Source: an uncultured Pelagibacteraceae bacterium
GTDB taxonomy: Bacteria > Pseudomonadota > Alphaproteobacteria > Pelagibacterales > Pelagibacteraceae
NCBI GenBank assembly: GCA_902555435.1
Contig: CACDRL010000009.1
Coordinates: 1-48,868, forward strand
DNA length: 48,868 bases
Direction: 5' to 3'
Shown here: positions 9,628 through 17,195 of the stretch, piece after piece
Numbering within the stretch: the stretch's first letter is position 1
How the letters are laid out: every line of letters begins with the position of its first letter
Position numbers and translations under genes: made by a program
The notes under the pieces: model-generated
Databases searched by the model: none
Told to the model about the DNA's origin: nothing
The model's input: the letters and a program-made list of their open reading frames with translations, nothing else

Positions 9628-9927
9628 ATGTCAAAAAAAGAACAGATCATTGAAGAAATAAGAAAAATTTATGACCCTGAGTTACCTGTAAACATCTACG
9701 AATTGGGTTTGATTTATGATATTAAAGTAAAAGATGAAAAGTTTGCCATTATCAAAATGACCTTGACAACACCAAACTGTCCAGTTGCGGAAAGTTTACC
9801 CAAAGAAGTTAAAGATGGTGCAATGCAAGTTGAAGGTATTGAGGACGTTGATCTTGAATTAGTTTGGGACCCACCTTGGAATAAAGACATGATGTCAGAG
9901 GCTGCAAAACTGGAGTTAAATTTATAA
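9628..9927 (+). CDS. sufT: SUF system maturation protein SufT (DUF59/MIP18 family)
   Basis: A 99-residue DUF59 (MIP18-like) protein. IRKIYDPELPVNIYELGLIYDIKV and the TTPNCPVAESLP segment carrying the conserved cysteine are diagnostic, followed by LVWDPPWNKDMMSEAAK. Members act as auxiliary factors in Fe-S cluster maturation. It sits three bases after sufU and shares its last base with the start of sufA, so it belongs to the operon. Confidence 0.93.
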   Translation: MSKKEQIIEEIRKIYDPELPVNIYELGLIYDIKVKDEKFAIIKMTLTTPNCPVAESLPKEVKDGAMQVEGIEDVDLELVWDPPWNKDMMSEAAKLELNL

Positions 9928-10259
9928 TGAACCAAATTATTAAATTAAGTGATAATGCTGCAGAAAGAATTAAAGAAATAATGTCAAATGCAGAAAAAGA
10001 TTCTTTAGGTGTAAGAGTTTCAGTTAAATCAGGTGGTTGTGCCGGTATGTCTTATGTCATGGAATACACCAAAGAGGTAAATCCAAATGACGAAGTTATT
10101 GAGGAAAAAGGTGTAAAAGTATTTGTTGATTCTGCAGCCATTATGTATTTGCTTGGAACAGAAATGGATTATAAAAAAGAGGAATTATCATCTTCATTTG
10201 TATTCAATAACCCTAACGAAACAGAGAGATGTGGTTGCGGGGAATCCTTTAAAATCTAG
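9927..10259 (+). CDS. sufA: A-type Fe-S carrier protein (SufA/IscA-like)
   Basis: Carrier that accepts clusters from the SufBCD scaffold and delivers them to apoproteins. The three invariant cysteines are Cys38 (SGGCAGMSY) and Cys102 and Cys104 (RCGCGESF). Length 110 aa is standard. It is the last gene of the suf operon and is followed by the 24-bp inverted repeat at 10285-10308. Confidence 0.95.
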   Translation: MNQIIKLSDNAAERIKEIMSNAEKDSLGVRVSVKSGGCAGMSYVMEYTKEVNPNDEVIEEKGVKVFVDSAAIMYLLGTEMDYKKEELSSSFVFNNPNETERCGCGESFKI

Positions 10260-10284
10260 CAAAAGTTGAATATTCCCATTTTAC

Positions 10285-10308
10285 GCATATCAGTATTGCA
10301 TGATATGC
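10285..10308 (+). repeat. Inverted repeat GCATATCA-N8-TGATATGC
   Basis: Two perfect 8-bp arms (10285-10292 and 10301-10308) flank an 8-bp spacer, 25 bp after the sufA stop. There is no T-run after it, so it is a weak candidate terminator; its overlap with the proposed -35 of the next small gene makes an operator equally plausible. Confidence 0.6.
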
Positions 10309-10324
10309 ATACCTAGTGTATATT
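10296..10324 (+). promoter_or_regulatory. Candidate promoter of the 56-aa protein gene
   Basis: TTGCAT (10296-10301) and TATATT (10319-10324) are spaced by 17 bp. The predicted transcript would start near 10331, so the mRNA would be nearly leaderless at the ATG at 10333. The proposed -35 lies inside the inverted repeat. Confidence 0.45.
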
Positions 10325-10332
10325 GTTTAGGT

Positions 10333-10503
10333 ATGAACAAATTTGAATTTAAAAATCTTGTTAAGAACCTAAAAGATACAATTAAAGAAAGAACTTTCTT
10401 TAAAGATCTTCGTAAAGAGGTAGAGACCGGTGCTAACGGCACTCAAGACTACGTTGTTAAAAAAGGTATTAACAAAGATACAATTGCAACAACCAAACAG
10501 TAA
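10333..10503 (+). CDS. Small lysine-rich protein of unknown function (56 aa)
   Basis: I do not recognise a domain. The start at 10333 (MNKFEFKNLVKNLKD) is preferred over an upstream ATG at 10300 because that one lies inside the proposed promoter. The protein is hydrophilic and rich in Lys and Thr, with a charged amphipathic N-terminal half and no signal peptide, cysteine or membrane segment. It lies between the suf operon and glnA, convergent with glnA. Codon use looks like its neighbours, which supports a real gene. Confidence 0.6.
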   Translation: MNKFEFKNLVKNLKDTIKERTFFKDLRKEVETGANGTQDYVVKKGINKDTIATTKQ

Positions 10504-10512
10504 TTAAATAAA

Positions 10513-11919
10513 TTAACTACTGTAATACATCTCAAACTCAACAGGATGAGGTGCGTGTTCAAATTTATGAATTTCCTCAAACTTAAGAGCTATATAAGCA
10601 TCGATTTGGTCATCAGTAAATACACCACCTTGAGTTAAAAAATCTCTATCTTTATCTAAACTTTCCATTGCTTCTCTTAAAGATCCACAAACAGTTGGTA
10701 TAGCTTTTACTTCTTCTGGTGGTAATTCATATAAATCTTTATCAAAAGATTCACCTGGATGTATTTTATTTTTAATTCCATCAATACCTGCCATTAGCAT
10801 TGCTGCAAATGTTAGGTAAGGATTACCAGCTGCATCTGGAAATCTAATTTCACATCTTGCACCTTTTTTACTTAATGTAATTGGAATTCTACATGACGCT
10901 GATCTATTTCTTGCAGAGTAAGCTAATAGTACTGGCGCTTCAAAACCTGGAATTAATCTTTTGTAACTGTTTGTTGTTGAGTTAGCAAAAGCATTAATTG
11001 CTTTAGCGTGTTTTAAAATTCCACCAATATAGTGTAATGCAGTTTCTGAAAGCCCTGCATATGCTTCACCTGAAAATACTGGAGTATCACCTTTCCAAAT
11101 AGATTGGTGAATATGCATACCAGATCCATTATCACCCGCAACTGGTTTTGGCATGAAGGTTGCAGTTTTACCAAATGAATGTGTTACCATTTGAACTACA
11201 TATTTATAAAGTTGGACATTATCTGCTTGGTCAACCAAAGTTCCAAAATACATACCAAGCTCGTGTTGACTTGGAGCAACTTCATGGTGATGTTTTTCAA
11301 CTTTGATACCAACTTCTTTCAAATTTTTTAAATATTCACTACGCATATCTTGTTCACTATCAACAGGTGGTACAGGGAAATAACCTCCTTTAACTTGTGG
11401 TCTATGTCCCATATTTCCATTTTCATATTCTTTACCTGAATTGTATGGACCTTCTTTACTATCTATTTTAAATCCACTTTCATTCATATCATTTTTGATT
11501 CTTACATCGTCGAAAACAAAAAATTCTGGCTCAGGTCCAAAAAACGCCTTATCCCCAATACCAGATGCTTTTAAATATTCCTCAGCTTTTTTAGCAACAC
11601 CTCTTGGATCTCTTTCATATGGATCTTTTTTAATTGCATCAAGAATATCACAAAACAAAACTACAGTATTATGAGACGTAAAAGGATCCATGAACATTCT
11701 TGCTGTATCTGGTTTTAAAATCATGTCAGACTCATTAATTGCTTTCCAACCAGCGATAGATGAACCATCAAAAAATACACCCTCATTCAACATACCTTCA
11801 TCAACTATTGAAGCATCCATTGTTAAATGTTGAAGTTTTCCTCTTGGATCAGTGAACCTTAGATCCACAAATTCTGCATCTTTTTCTTTAATATATTTTA
11901 AAACGTTTGCTGCACTCAT
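10513..11919 (-). CDS. glnA: Glutamine synthetase, type I
   Basis: Makes glutamine from glutamate, ammonia and ATP; the main ammonium-assimilation enzyme. The 468-residue length fits the dodecameric GSI class. [13 protein letters not shown] carries metal-binding glutamates, [12 protein letters not shown] the active-site loop, and NRSASCRIP the substrate-binding arginine. The adenylylation-type tyrosine is in [11 protein letters not shown] near residue 395, so covalent control by GlnE is possible. A strong AGGAGA ribosome-binding site precedes the ATG. No glnB gene is adjacent. Confidence 0.98.
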   Translation of the reverse strand: MSAANVLKYIKEKDAEFVDLRFTDPRGKLQHLTMDASIVDEGMLNEGVFFDGSSIAGWKAINESDMILKPDTARMFMDPFTSHNTVVLFCDILDAIKKDPYERDPRGVAKKAEEYLKASGIGDKAFFGPEPEFFVFDDVRIKNDMNESGFKIDSKEGPYNSGKEYENGNMGHRPQVKGGYFPVPPVDSEQDMRSEYLKNLKEVGIKVEKHHHEVAPSQHELGMYFGTLVDQADNVQLYKYVVQMVTHSFGKTATFMPKPVAGDNGSGMHIHQSIWKGDTPVFSGEAYAGLSETALHYIGGILKHAKAINAFANSTTNSYKRLIPGFEAPVLLAYSARNRSASCRIPITLSKKGARCEIRFPDAAGNPYLTFAAMLMAGIDGIKNKIHPGESFDKDLYELPPEEVKAIPTVCGSLREAMESLDKDRDFLTQGGVFTDDQIDAYIALKFEEIHKFEHAPHPVEFEMYYSS

Positions 11920-12056
11920 TTTGTCTCCTATGTAATTTTGTTTGGCCTAATTAGCAAAAAAATAGTTAAAAATATTGCTTATTTAATAAATAACACCTAT
12001 GCAATTTTCACATAAGTAGTGTAATTAGTCACTAAAATATTAAATTAATTAAACTT

Positions 12057-12539
12057 GTGAATTCAATACTAAATAAAGAGCCAGTTATTAGAGCTGAAAA
12101 ATCTCTAAAACAATTTAACCTGGAGCTAAAAGTGATTGTTTTAGAGCAAACCGCAAGAACAGCAAACGATGCTGCTACAGCTCTAGGTTGTAAAGTTGGA
12201 GCTATTGTTAAAAGCTTACTTTTTAAGGCAGGTGACAGTTTTGTTTTATGTTTAGTTTCTGGAGACAAAAGGTGTTCATTAAATAAATTAAAAAAAATTT
12301 TGGAGGAAAATGATGTTTCAATGGCTAATCCAGATGATGTTAAAAAAATAACTGGATATACAATCGGTGGAGTATCTCCAACAGGACATTTAACAAAAAT
12401 AAAAATTTTAATAGATGAAACTTTAAATAGATTTTCTTCAATTTTTGCTGCTGCAGGTCATCCCAATGCAGTTTTTGAAATAAATTTTGAAAATTTAATT
12501 GCATTAACTTCAGGTGAAACAAAAGAGATAACTGAATGA
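12057..12539 (+). CDS. YbaK/EbsC-family aminoacyl-tRNA deacylase-like protein
   Basis: Small cytoplasmic protein of 160 residues starting at GTG. TARTANDAATALGCKVGAIVKSLLF, VSGDKRCSLNKLKK and TGYTIGGVSPTGH are typical of the YbaK/ProX fold, which removes wrongly attached amino acids from tRNAs. The lysine of VKSLLF corresponds to the conserved catalytic-site lysine of the family. The last four bases overlap the next gene (ATGA), so the two are probably cotranslated. Exact tRNA specificity cannot be read from the sequence. Confidence 0.88.
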   Translation: MNSILNKEPVIRAEKSLKQFNLELKVIVLEQTARTANDAATALGCKVGAIVKSLLFKAGDSFVLCLVSGDKRCSLNKLKKILEENDVSMANPDDVKKITGYTIGGVSPTGHLTKIKILIDETLNRFSSIFAAAGHPNAVFEINFENLIALTSGETKEITE

Positions 12540-13423
12540 GAAAACCCCAATTAGTTGATTATTTATTATTGACTTTATTATCATTAATATGGGCATCAGC
12601 TTTTTTTAATATAAAGATTGCCACATATTCATTTGGACCAATTACAATCGGTTTTTTGAGATCCTTTTTAGGAGCTATACCAGTTTTAATTTTATGTTTT
12701 TATAAAAAAATAAAAATTGAAGCATTTTCAAAGGATTGGAAGTGGTTTGCAATTATAGGGTTAATTAATTTAGTTATTCCATTCATACTAATATCATATG
12801 GAGTAAATTTTGTTCAAAGTAACTTGGCTGCTATCTTAATGTCAACAACACCATTGAGTTCTACTGTTCTAGCTCACTTCTTTTTAAAAGGAGAAAAATT
12901 TAATTTATTAAAAACAATTGGTTTGTTAATAGGTTTTTCAGGAATAGTTTTTTTATTTTCAGATAATTTTTTAATAAATGAAAATAACTTTCTTGCAGCA
13001 CTTTTAATTCTCCTTGGATCAACCTGTTATGTAATAGGAGGAGTAATAACTTTAAAAATAAGTAACAAAGAAAATGAAAATGTTACAGGTTCAATTTTAA
13101 TTTGGTCAACAATTATACTTTTTCCATTAACCTTAATTTTTGAAAAACCTTGGACACTAAACCCTTCAATGGACTCTATTATATCTGTAATATATTTAGG
13201 AATTTTTCCTACTGGTATAGCATGGTTGTTGAGATTTAGGATTTTAAAGACAAATGGACTCATATTTCATTCGCAAGTCTCGTATATCATTCCAATATTT
13301 GGAATTATTTTAGGATATATTTTTCTAAATGAAATAATTACATCTAAAATTATAGTTGCATTAATTGCTGTATTTATTGGTATATATTTAGCAAGAAAAG
13401 CAGATTACAAAAATGTTACTTAA
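12536..13423 (+). CDS. DMT-superfamily (EamA) transporter
   Basis: Inner-membrane protein of 295 residues with about ten hydrophobic segments in two EamA repeats. The first repeat begins LLTLLSLIWASAFFNIKIA and contains LAAILMSTTPLSSTVLAHFFL. The second contains YLGIFPTGIAWLLRF, SYIIPIFGIILGYIFLNE and IAVFIGIYLARK. Such proteins usually export amino acids or other small metabolites. The substrate is unknown. The end overlaps the convergent homocysteine methyltransferase gene by 8 nt. Confidence 0.92.
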   Translation: MRKPQLVDYLLLTLLSLIWASAFFNIKIATYSFGPITIGFLRSFLGAIPVLILCFYKKIKIEAFSKDWKWFAIIGLINLVIPFILISYGVNFVQSNLAAILMSTTPLSSTVLAHFFLKGEKFNLLKTIGLLIGFSGIVFLFSDNFLINENNFLAALLILLGSTCYVIGGVITLKISNKENENVTGSILIWSTIILFPLTLIFEKPWTLNPSMDSIISVIYLGIFPTGIAWLLRFRILKTNGLIFHSQVSYIIPIFGIILGYIFLNEIITSKIIVALIAVFIGIYLARKADYKNVT

Positions 13424-14321
13424 TTTTTGCAATTGCTTTAATGTGCGATGGTTTTGTTTCGCAACACCCTCCAAGAATAGTGGCACCATTTTCTTTAAAT
13501 TTTTTTGCAAAAATTGATATTTTTTTAGGATCCAAATCTTTTCTTTGACCTAAAAAATTATTAGGGTTGGTCCCATCTTTCTTTTTATACTGAGAAGTAT
13601 AGCCACCTTTTGGTTTTGTTGTTATAAACCCATTTAATTTAAACCCAAATGGAACTTTAAGTTTTTGAATTTCATCTAAATTATTCTCATAATTTTCAGG
13701 TGAAACACATGCTAGAATTATTCCTAGGCAATTCTCTGTAATTATTGCATTAATTTCAGAAACTTTTTCACCACTTGGTAATGAGTTTCCCTCAGAAATA
13801 TGAACTCCCACCAAGTATGGTTTATTAAATTTTTTAGTTGCTTCAATTCCACATTTAATTTCTTTGATACTACTCCAGACATCAAAATAGAAAAAATCAA
13901 CATAAGGGTTAAGTATTTCTGCTAATTCTGAATGGTCTTTAACAATATCCTCTTCACTTCTCTTGTCTTCTTCATAGGTTAAATTTTGAGGTGGAAGTCC
14001 ACCTGCAATTTTAACATTAGGATTATTTGATTTAGCTTTTTGTGCAATTTCACAGGCTTTTTGATTTAAGTATTTAAATTGATCTTCTAAACCATTCTCT
14101 TTTAACCTTTTTCTTCGAGTAGTAAAAGTTGTAGTGACAATTACATCAGCTCCAGATTTTATAAAATCGTTGTGAATATTAAGTATTAAGTTGTGGTATT
14201 TTTCATCGACTAAAGCATTAGCACTCCACAAGGTTCCTTTAGGTTTCATTCCTCTAGCCAACAATTCTTGACCCATTCCACCATCTAAAATTTTTGTCGT
14301 TTTGAAAAAATCTTTATTCAT
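13416..14321 (-). CDS. Homocysteine S-methyltransferase family protein (BHMT/MmuM-like)
   Basis: Zinc-dependent enzyme that methylates homocysteine to methionine from a donor such as glycine betaine or S-methylmethionine. Cys286 and Cys287 in GGCCET are the paired zinc cysteines. Cys205 in ILACVSPEN is the third ligand. LDGGMGQELLARGMKPKG opens the barrel, and GADVIVTTTFTTRRKRL follows. The leader carries an SAM-II aptamer and a second SAM-V-like pseudoknot covering the ribosome-binding site, so high SAM should shut the gene off. In SAR11 such genes are usually annotated bhmT; donor specificity is not provable here. Confidence 0.9.
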   Translation of the reverse strand: MNKDFFKTTKILDGGMGQELLARGMKPKGTLWSANALVDEKYHNLILNIHNDFIKSGADVIVTTTFTTRRKRLKENGLEDQFKYLNQKACEIAQKAKSNNPNVKIAGGLPPQNLTYEEDKRSEEDIVKDHSELAEILNPYVDFFYFDVWSSIKEIKCGIEATKKFNKPYLVGVHISEGNSLPSGEKVSEINAIITENCLGIILACVSPENYENNLDEIQKLKVPFGFKLNGFITTKPKGGYTSQYKKKDGTNPNNFLGQRKDLDPKKISIFAKKFKENGATILGGCCETKPSHIKAIAKIK

Positions 14322-14325
14322 TTCA

Positions 14326-14364
14326 TCCTCACTTTTTTAGTGCTTAAGCGATATGCAGGTGCAC
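14326..14364 (-). ncRNA. SAM-V-like riboswitch pseudoknot over the ribosome-binding site
   Basis: On the minus strand GTGC (14364-14361) pairs with GCAC (14343-14340), enclosing a 17-nt loop whose CCT (14359-14357) can pair with AGG (14329-14327), the Shine-Dalgarno core just before the ATG. An A-rich strand, TAAAAAA, leads into it. This is the same H-type pseudoknot plan as SAM-II, with the ribosome-binding site in the second helix, as described for SAM-V in marine bacteria. The helices are short, so confidence is moderate. Confidence 0.6.
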
Positions 14365-14406
14365 AATATAGTTCAACTACCTTGCTAATTTGATCTGTAG
14401 GGAATT

Positions 14407-14449
14407 TCCATTTTAGCAGTTTATGCCCGCAATAGGATCAAATCGGCAA
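14407..14449 (-). ncRNA. SAM-II riboswitch aptamer
   Basis: Minus-strand order: TGCC (14448-14445), loop GATTTGATCCTATTGC, GGCA (14427-14424), then TAAACTGCTAAAATGGA. The loop is almost identical to the GAUUUAACCGUAUUGC of the known SAM-II metX aptamer, and TGCTAAAATGG matches its GCUAAAAAGG. The pseudoknot pair is TCC (14437-14435) with GGA (14409-14407), a base change on both sides relative to the reference CC/GG, which supports conserved pairing. It begins right at the predicted transcription start. Confidence 0.85.
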
Positions 14450-14454
14450 TTATA

Positions 14455-14482
14455 CTTATATAATATTATTAAATTTTGTAAA
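14455..14482 (-). promoter_or_regulatory. Promoter of the SAM-controlled homocysteine methyltransferase gene
   Basis: On the minus strand TTTACA (14482-14477) and TATAAG (14460-14455) are spaced 16 bp. Transcription would start near 14448, the first bases of the SAM-II aptamer, giving a leader of about 127 nt. Confidence 0.6.
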
Positions 14483-15073
14483 TTATTTATTAAAAATTAT
14501 TTTAGCATTGAAAGAAAACGATCTTCTTTCTTCTTCAATATTAAATGGATAGGCTGTATGCATTAAGTAATTTGGAAATATTAAAAGATCACCTGTTTTT
14601 GGTATCAAATTAAAAATACTTTTAGAAAGAAAAGCTTTTTGTCCATTGATAAAATCAATTGTTCCATTGGTTTTAATTTTTTTATTTTTAACATTTTTAT
14701 TTTTTGTCATATATTTAGGAATTTTCAAATAGCCAACTCCTGATAAGTCACCTTCATGATAATGTATAGGGTTATACTCATTTTTGTATTGACTAACGAC
14801 CCACAAGTTTAAAATTTTAATTTCTTTAATTTTTTTAACATTTTCTTTCATAAGAAAAATTTTAATATTTTTTATTAATTCTTTTTCCAAATATTTTTTT
14901 ATAAAATTTTTTGAAATTTGAACTTCTTTTCTAATTTGACTTGCTAGTTTTGAACTATAATCATTCGATTTTGAGAAAATTTTTGTATCAACTTCGATGT
15001 TAAGTTTTTCTAAAAATTTTCTAGAAATTTTAGATTTTCCTATTGAAGGTCCAAATGGTTTAAAATTTTTCAT
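14483..15073 (-). CDS. Putative 2OG-Fe(II) oxygenase (TIGR02466-like)
   Basis: A 196-residue protein whose C-terminal half looks like the small 2-oxoglutarate/Fe(II) oxygenase family TIGR02466. NPIHYHEGDLSGVGYLKIP (residues 101-119) has His104, His106 and Asp109 as candidate metal ligands. TGDLLIFPNYLMHTAYPF supplies the distal His172. ERRSFSFNAKIIF supplies the 2OG-binding arginine (183 or 184). The N-terminal half is lysine-rich and unremarkable. The substrate is unknown. It ends at the promoter of the downstream methyltransferase. Confidence 0.75.
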   Translation of the reverse strand: MKNFKPFGPSIGKSKISRKFLEKLNIEVDTKIFSKSNDYSSKLASQIRKEVQISKNFIKKYLEKELIKNIKIFLMKENVKKIKEIKILNLWVVSQYKNEYNPIHYHEGDLSGVGYLKIPKYMTKNKNVKNKKIKTNGTIDFINGQKAFLSKSIFNLIPKTGDLLIFPNYLMHTAYPFNIEEERRSFSFNAKIIFNK

Positions 15074-15109
15074 GAATGATTAAATATATTAAAAAATAAT
15101 TAATTCAAC

Positions 15110-15856
15110 TTATGCTATAAATGTTATGCCCATTCTTATAGCGACAAAAATTACCAAACCTGCAGTCATCAGAGCTAATAATTTGTTTGAAAGAAATTTT
15201 ATATTTAAAAAACTTCCAATTTGGCCACCAATTAATACAGCAATAAATAGTGGCCAGTAATTTAAAAATTCATTGAAGACTATATTTTTTGTTAATTGTC
15301 CACCTATACCAAAAATTGAATTTACCAAAATAAACAAAGACGCAGTGCTTGTTATATGTTTTGGATATCCTGCTTTCATCAAAAATAAAATCGGACTTAA
15401 AAATATCCCACCACCAATTCCAACCAAACCTGACATAAAACCAATAATCGATCCTATTAATATTGATAATAATAGTGGTATTTTTTTAATAACTATCTCT
15501 TTTTTGTTAAAGGATTTACTCTCAATAAGTAAAAAAATTCCAGCTAATATTAAAATAAAGAAAAGTAAAATCTCAAATAAATTTTTATCAATTGAAATAG
15601 ATGCTCCTATAAAAGCAAAAGGTATGGAACCAATTAAATAAGGATAAAGTAAATTAAAATTAATATTCTTTGATTTTAAAAAATTTATAGAATTTCCAGA
15701 AACTACAATAATATTACAAATCAAAGCTAAAATTGGAAACATATAGTAAGGGACATCCCAAATTAAAAGCAAAGCAAGATAAGTGGAGCCACCACCAAAT
15801 CCTATACTTGAATATAATATTGCAGTTATAAAAAAAAATATTGTAAGTATAATCAT
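15110..15856 (-). CDS. TauE/SafE-family sulfite/organosulfur exporter-like permease
   Basis: Integral membrane protein of 248 residues with about eight hydrophobic segments. Signature stretches are IGFGGGSTYLALLLIWDVP near the N-terminus and GLVGIGGGIFLSPILFL in the middle, the two repeats of the TauE/SafE fold, with HITSTASLFILVNS following. Family members move sulfite, sulfoacetate or related anions, but many are uncharacterised. The gene is divergent from moaB with only 15 bp between the start codons. Confidence 0.9.
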   Translation of the reverse strand: MIILTIFFFITAILYSSIGFGGGSTYLALLLIWDVPYYMFPILALICNIIVVSGNSINFLKSKNINFNLLYPYLIGSIPFAFIGASISIDKNLFEILLFFILILAGIFLLIESKSFNKKEIVIKKIPLLLSILIGSIIGFMSGLVGIGGGIFLSPILFLMKAGYPKHITSTASLFILVNSIFGIGGQLTKNIVFNEFLNYWPLFIAVLIGGQIGSFLNIKFLSNKLLALMTAGLVIFVAIRMGITFIA

Positions 15857-15871
15857 TAAAAAAATTTATTT

Positions 15872-16372
15872 ATGATTGTAAATATAGCTTTACTAACTGT
15901 AACAGATACAAGAACAATTGATAACGATAAATCGGGTGCAATCTTGGTTGAAAAAATTAAAGAGGCCAATCATCAATTAATTGATAGAAAAATTTGTAAA
16001 GATAATAAAGCAGATATAGTCAAAATTTTAAAAGACTGGACCAATCATAAAGACATTGATGTTATCATTACAACTGGTGGCACAGGTTTGACTGGAAGAG
16101 ACATTACTCCTGAAGCTGTTGATGAAATAGCAGACAAACATATTCCAGGATTTGGTGAAGTTTTTAGAACTATTAGTTTAAAAACAGTTGGTACATCATC
16201 AATTCAATCCAGAGCTTGCGCAGTTTTATCAAATGGCAAATACATATTTGCCTTACCTGGATCCTCAGGAGGAGTAACAGATGCTTGGGATAGTATTTTA
16301 AAATATCAATTAGATATTAATCATAAACCCTGTAATTTCGTTGAATTATTTCCTAGATTAAAAGAAAAATAA
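15872..16372 (+). CDS. moaB: Molybdopterin adenylyltransferase-like protein MoaB
   Basis: MogA/MoaB-type protein that adenylylates molybdopterin before molybdate insertion. VTDTRTIDNDKSGAIL opens the fold. TTGGTGLTGRDITPEAV is the MPT-binding signature, and ALPGSSGGVTDAWD closes the active site. At 166 aa it has the usual length. It points towards the leftward moa-msr operon and ends one base before the DUF1244 gene. Its presence next to moaA-E and msrP fits a local molybdenum cofactor island. Confidence 0.95.
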   Translation: MIVNIALLTVTDTRTIDNDKSGAILVEKIKEANHQLIDRKICKDNKADIVKILKDWTNHKDIDVIITTGGTGLTGRDITPEAVDEIADKHIPGFGEVFRTISLKTVGTSSIQSRACAVLSNGKYIFALPGSSGGVTDAWDSILKYQLDINHKPCNFVELFPRLKEK

Positions 16373-16618
16373 TTACTTCTGATATTTTTCTTTCCATTCA
16401 GAGTAGGGCATTCCATAAACATGCTCCCTTGCATCAGGGTCTGATATCTCTACTCCCTTTTTCTCAGCTTCTTCTCTGTACCATCTAGATAAACAGTTTC
16501 TGCAAAACCCTGCTAAATTCATCAAATCAATGTTTTGTACATCTTTTCTTTCATCTAGATGTTTCATTAATCTTTCAAGCGTAGCTGATTGAATTTCTTT
16601 TTTTAAATTTTCATCCAT
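16373..16618 (-). CDS. DUF1244-family small protein
   Basis: An 81-residue cytoplasmic protein. LAGFCRNCLSRWYREEAEKKG with a C-x2-C pair, followed by ISDPDAREHVYGMPYSEWK, is diagnostic of DUF1244, a conserved proteobacterial family of unknown function. The cysteines and the later histidine could bind a metal, but this is not shown. Its start overlaps the end of msrQ by 8 nt, so it is the last gene of the moa-msr operon. Confidence 0.9.
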   Translation of the reverse strand: MDENLKKEIQSATLERLMKHLDERKDVQNIDLMNLAGFCRNCLSRWYREEAEKKGVEISDPDAREHVYGMPYSEWKEKYQK

Positions 16619-17195
16619 AATTTATATTTTTATTTTTAATTTTTATTCTAAATGCTAACAACAATATTATTATTATAAAGTATATTAAAGGCTTAAAAAA
16701 AATAGTTTTTGATAACCATATGTAATGCAGAGAACCAAAAATGGCTATTACATAAATTAGTCTGTGTAATTTTTTCCAATTATTTTTAAGTAACATTACC
16801 ATTTTTCTTGAAGAGGTAATTGCCAAAGGAATTAATAGAAGCCATGCTGCGAAACCAATGAATACATATTTTTTTTTAACAACATCATCAAATATTGGTT
16901 GCCAATCAAATCTATAATCTAATCCAACATAAGTTAATAAATGAAGTGTTGCGTAGAAAAACACAAATAAACCTAACATTCTTCTAATATTTATCCAAAG
17001 TGATAATTTAGTAAATGTTTTAAGTGGACTCATGCTCAAAGTTAAACAAATAAAAATAAGCGTCCATTCTCCTGTAAAATGAGTAATTTCTTTTACTGGT
17101 TCAGGACCTAGTTTATTAAAAAAAATTTTGTAAGTGATGATAAGGAAAGGAAATAAACTCAAAATGAAAACACTTGGCTTCAAATATTTTATCAT
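16611..17195 (-). CDS. msrQ: MsrQ, haem-binding membrane subunit of the MsrPQ methionine sulfoxide reductase
   Basis: Membrane cytochrome b-type subunit that feeds electrons to periplasmic MsrP. The start at 17195 (MIKYLKPSVFILSLFPFL) shares one base with the msrP stop codon (TAATG); a longer reading back to 17327 would run through msrP. The 194 residues hold about six membrane helices, with HFTGEWTLIFICLTLSMSPLK, YATLHLLTYVGLD and LHRLIYVIAIFGSLHYIWL carrying the expected haem histidines. This is the ferric-reductase-like domain of the family. Confidence 0.93.
   Translation of the reverse strand: MIKYLKPSVFILSLFPFLIITYKIFFNKLGPEPVKEITHFTGEWTLIFICLTLSMSPLKTFTKLSLWINIRRMLGLFVFFYATLHLLTYVGLDYRFDWQPIFDDVVKKKYVFIGFAAWLLLIPLAITSSRKMVMLLKNNWKKLHRLIYVIAIFGSLHYIWLSKTIFFKPLIYFIIIILLLAFRIKIKNKNINYG

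Noticed and set aside
11920..12056. Possible sigma-54 (RpoN) promoter before glnA
   Set aside because: The GG and GC core dinucleotides at the required spacing are absent. The AT-rich region shows only a weak TTGCAT element and a good ribosome-binding site.
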